This document shows positions 31,476 to 32,799 of a DNA stretch of 32,799 bases, one piece after another; position 1 is the stretch's first letter, and the number at the start of each line of letters is the position of its first letter. Made by a program: the position numbers and the translations under genes. The stretch covers positions 1 through 32,799 of the forward strand of contig JAHCJT010000012.1 of NCBI GenBank assembly GCA_026126245.1, written 5' to 3'. The stretch comes from Alphaproteobacteria bacterium (GTDB lineage Bacteria > Pseudomonadota > Alphaproteobacteria > Reyranellales > Reyranellaceae). Below the pieces are notes generated by a model that saw nothing but the letters and a program-made list of their open reading frames with translations, did no database searches and was not told the origin of the DNA.

Positions 31476-32117
31476 TCAGCGAGCGGACGCCGGGTTCGTG
31501 GGCCCTTTCTTGCGACCGCCGGCGGCGGTCCAGCCGAGCAGAAGCGCATCCACGGCCAGATCGAAGCCGCGGGCGTCCGCGTCGAGCCGCGCCAGTGCCG
31601 CTGCCCCCTGCACCGTCGCCAATGCCAGATGGGCGGCGTGACTGGCGGGCACGCCGGGCGCCAGCGTCGCGGCAGCGATTCCGGCGGCGATCACCGCTTC
31701 GAGCCAGGCAAGGTTGGCGTCGACGAAGCGTCGTGCCTCGTCGACCGCGCCGACCGGCAAGATGTCGGCCTCATCGAGAACGGCGGCCGCCAGGCAGCGG
31801 CGATGGTGGGCGACAAGACCGGAGCGATACAGTCCCGCGTAGCGGCGCAGGCGGGTCGGCGCGTCTGCCGGCGCCGTATCGATCTCCGCCAGCGCGGCGG
31901 TAAATTGCGCCGCATAGCGTCGCGCCACGGCGCAGGCCAGGTCGGCCTTGGCGGGAAAGTAGTAGTGGAGCGTCGCGGTGCGCAGGCCCAGGCGTGCGGC
32001 GATGTCGCGGTAGCTGAAGGCGGCGAAGCCGACCGTCTGGATCATCTCCTGAGCGACGTCGAGAATCTTCGTTTCGGTCGCCCGCGGCGCGCCGGGCGCC
32101 GCGCCATTGTCGTTCAT
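31476..32117 (-). CDS. TetR/AcrR family transcriptional regulator
   Basis: This is a 213-residue repressor-type regulator. The N-terminal helix-turn-helix (about 15-60) contains ETKILDVAQEMIQTVGFAAFSYRDIAARLGLRTATLHYYFPAKADLA, which is the TetR pattern with YxYF-type LHYYF. The C-terminal domain (about 65-205) is helical and ligand-binding, as in TetR relatives; the ligand is unknown. It is divergent from the YHS-domain gene, with a perfect 22-base palindrome between the two starts, so it very probably controls itself and that gene. ATG at 32117 is preceded by GAAGGTGA. A longer frame from 32177 runs into the operator region. Confidence 0.93.
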   Translation of the reverse strand: MNDNGAAPGAPRATETKILDVAQEMIQTVGFAAFSYRDIAARLGLRTATLHYYFPAKADLACAVARRYAAQFTAALAEIDTAPADAPTRLRRYAGLYRSGLVAHHRRCLAAAVLDEADILPVGAVDEARRFVDANLAWLEAVIAAGIAAATLAPGVPASHAAHLALATVQGAAALARLDADARGFDLAVDALLLGWTAAGGRKKGPTNPASAR

Positions 32118-32180
32118 TGTCACCTTCACCTGACCGTGACGCGCCGTGCGCCGGCGTGACTCGACCACTCCGAACAAGTT

Positions 32181-32202
32181 ATCTATCTACTAGTAGATAG
32201 AT
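32181..32202. promoter_or_regulatory. Perfect 22-base palindrome, likely TetR operator
   Basis: Half-site ATCTATCTACT is followed directly by its exact reverse complement AGTAGATAGAT. It is AT-rich in GC-rich surroundings and lies 64 bases from the TetR start and 47 bases before the YHS start, the position expected of an operator controlling both promoters. Confidence 0.75.
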
Positions 32203-32249
32203 GCCGTGCCAACCAGATTCGGCATCCCTTCAGAACACGGAGAAAGCTG

Positions 32250-32756
32250 ATGTTCGACCCGTTCAATCTGCGCCGCCGGACCCTGGGCGCCGCCCTGATC
32301 CTGGCCGCGGCCGTCGCGAGCCCGATCGCGTTCGCGCCGCCGGCCCTTGCCGGCGTCGAGATCAACACCGATGCGCAGGGTGTCATGATCCATGGCTACG
32401 ATCCCGTTGCGTATTTCACGTCGGGTCAGCCGACCAAGGGCACGACGGCCTACTCCGCCCCGCACAATGGCGGGCGCTACCTCTTCGCCTCGGCGGCCAA
32501 CCGAGACGCCTTCGTCAAGGAGCCGGCCAAGTATGCACCGCAATACGGCGGCTACTGCGCCATGGGCACGGCGCTGGGCAAGAAGTTCGACGGCGATCCG
32601 ACCCAGTGGAAGATCGTCGATGGCAAGCTCTACCTGAACCTGAACGCTGATGTGGCCAAGGCCTGGAATCGCGACGTGCCGGGCAACATCACCAAGGCGA
32701 ACGGCAACTGGCCGCGGATCAGGGATAAGCCGGCCGCGGAGTTGAACCGCAACTGA
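32250..32756 (+). CDS. YHS-domain exported protein
   Basis: This is a 168-residue protein with a signal peptide (about 1-34; hydrophobic stretch ALILAAAVASPIAFAPPALA). The mature part is a YHS-type domain: GYDPVAYF, GRYLFASAANRDAFVKEPAKYAPQYGGYCA, and DGKLYLNLNADV. YHS domains occur in metal-binding proteins such as copper-handling and heavy-metal ATPase-linked factors. This single-domain periplasmic form has unknown function, and a metal role is only suggested. It has a GGAGAAAG ribosome binding site and lies under the palindrome shared with the TetR gene. Confidence 0.92.
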   Translation: MFDPFNLRRRTLGAALILAAAVASPIAFAPPALAGVEINTDAQGVMIHGYDPVAYFTSGQPTKGTTAYSAPHNGGRYLFASAANRDAFVKEPAKYAPQYGGYCAMGTALGKKFDGDPTQWKIVDGKLYLNLNADVAKAWNRDVPGNITKANGNWPRIRDKPAAELNRN

Positions 32757-32771
32757 CGATGCCGACGGGCG

Positions 32772-32795
32772 GCCAGCCGGCGCAGGCCGGCTGGC
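32772..32795 (+). terminator. Strong GC-rich hairpin after the YHS gene
   Basis: GCCAGCCGGC, loop GCAG, GCCGGCTGGC form a perfect 10-bp stem with a 4-base loop, 16 bases after the stop codon. The window ends before any T-tract could be seen, so terminator function is likely from position but not proved. Confidence 0.5.
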
Positions 32796-32799
32796 GCAG

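Noticed and set aside
1-32799. CRISPR arrays, insertion sequences, prophage genes
   Set aside because: I found no regularly spaced repeats, transposases, integrases or phage structural genes.

Overview
This is a GC-rich window. Its core gene order (rlpA, D-Ala-D-Ala carboxypeptidase, tmk, holB, metG, tatD, MBL hydrolase, with mazG nearby), the HolB and MetG types and the codon use point to an alphaproteobacterium. I cannot place it below class level. Most genes lie on the minus strand. The housekeeping block (about 11.6-21.5 kb) is ordinary, and the accessory DNA lies around it.

Layout. 1-2.4 kb: a truncated MFS transporter and two divergent short-chain dehydrogenases. 2.5-7.1 kb: a complete lasso-peptide (RiPP) cluster. 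A 69-residue precursor (6869-7078), a fused RRE/transglutaminase-like leader peptidase (B) and an asparagine-synthetase-like macrolactam synthetase (C) run A-B-C on the minus strand. A SyrD/PvdE-like ABC exporter (D) meets them tail to tail. 7.3-11.6 kb: a glycine-zipper lipoprotein, two paralogous secreted alpha/beta hydrolases, a D-threonine-aldolase-like PLP enzyme and a CYTH protein. 11.6-21.5 kb: mazG, an exported protein of unknown function, MBL hydrolase, tatD, metG, holB, tmk, a DacA/C-type carboxypeptidase, RlpA and an MltB-type transglycosylase, covering nucleotide quality control, translation, replication and cell-wall remodelling. 21.7-27.0 kb: a small unknown protein, two tandem TPR proteins with signal peptides, a small membrane protein, a GST, a family-2-like glycosyltransferase and a small winged-helix-like protein. 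27.46-27.55 kb: tRNA-Ser(UGA). 28-32.8 kb: a FecR-domain protein with a very glycine-rich tail, a J-domain protein, a GFA-family protein, an inositol-monophosphatase-family enzyme behind a groES with no groEL next to it, and a TetR regulator divergent from a YHS-domain exported protein across a 22-bp perfect palindrome.

The most interesting system is the lasso cluster. The precursor matches the spacing of the leader motif YxxPxLxxxGxxxxxTxG exactly, but has Val where the motif has Thr. The predicted core is a Gly1-Asp9 macrolactam ring (GGGGMSGSD) with a tail containing five consecutive tyrosines (RNYYYYYLPGE). I know no characterised lasso peptide with this core, but I could not search. Secondary curiosities are a short AT-rich synonymous-codon patch inside mazG, AT-rich inverted repeats bracketing the neighbouring exported-protein gene, and homopolymer tracts at the start of rlpA.
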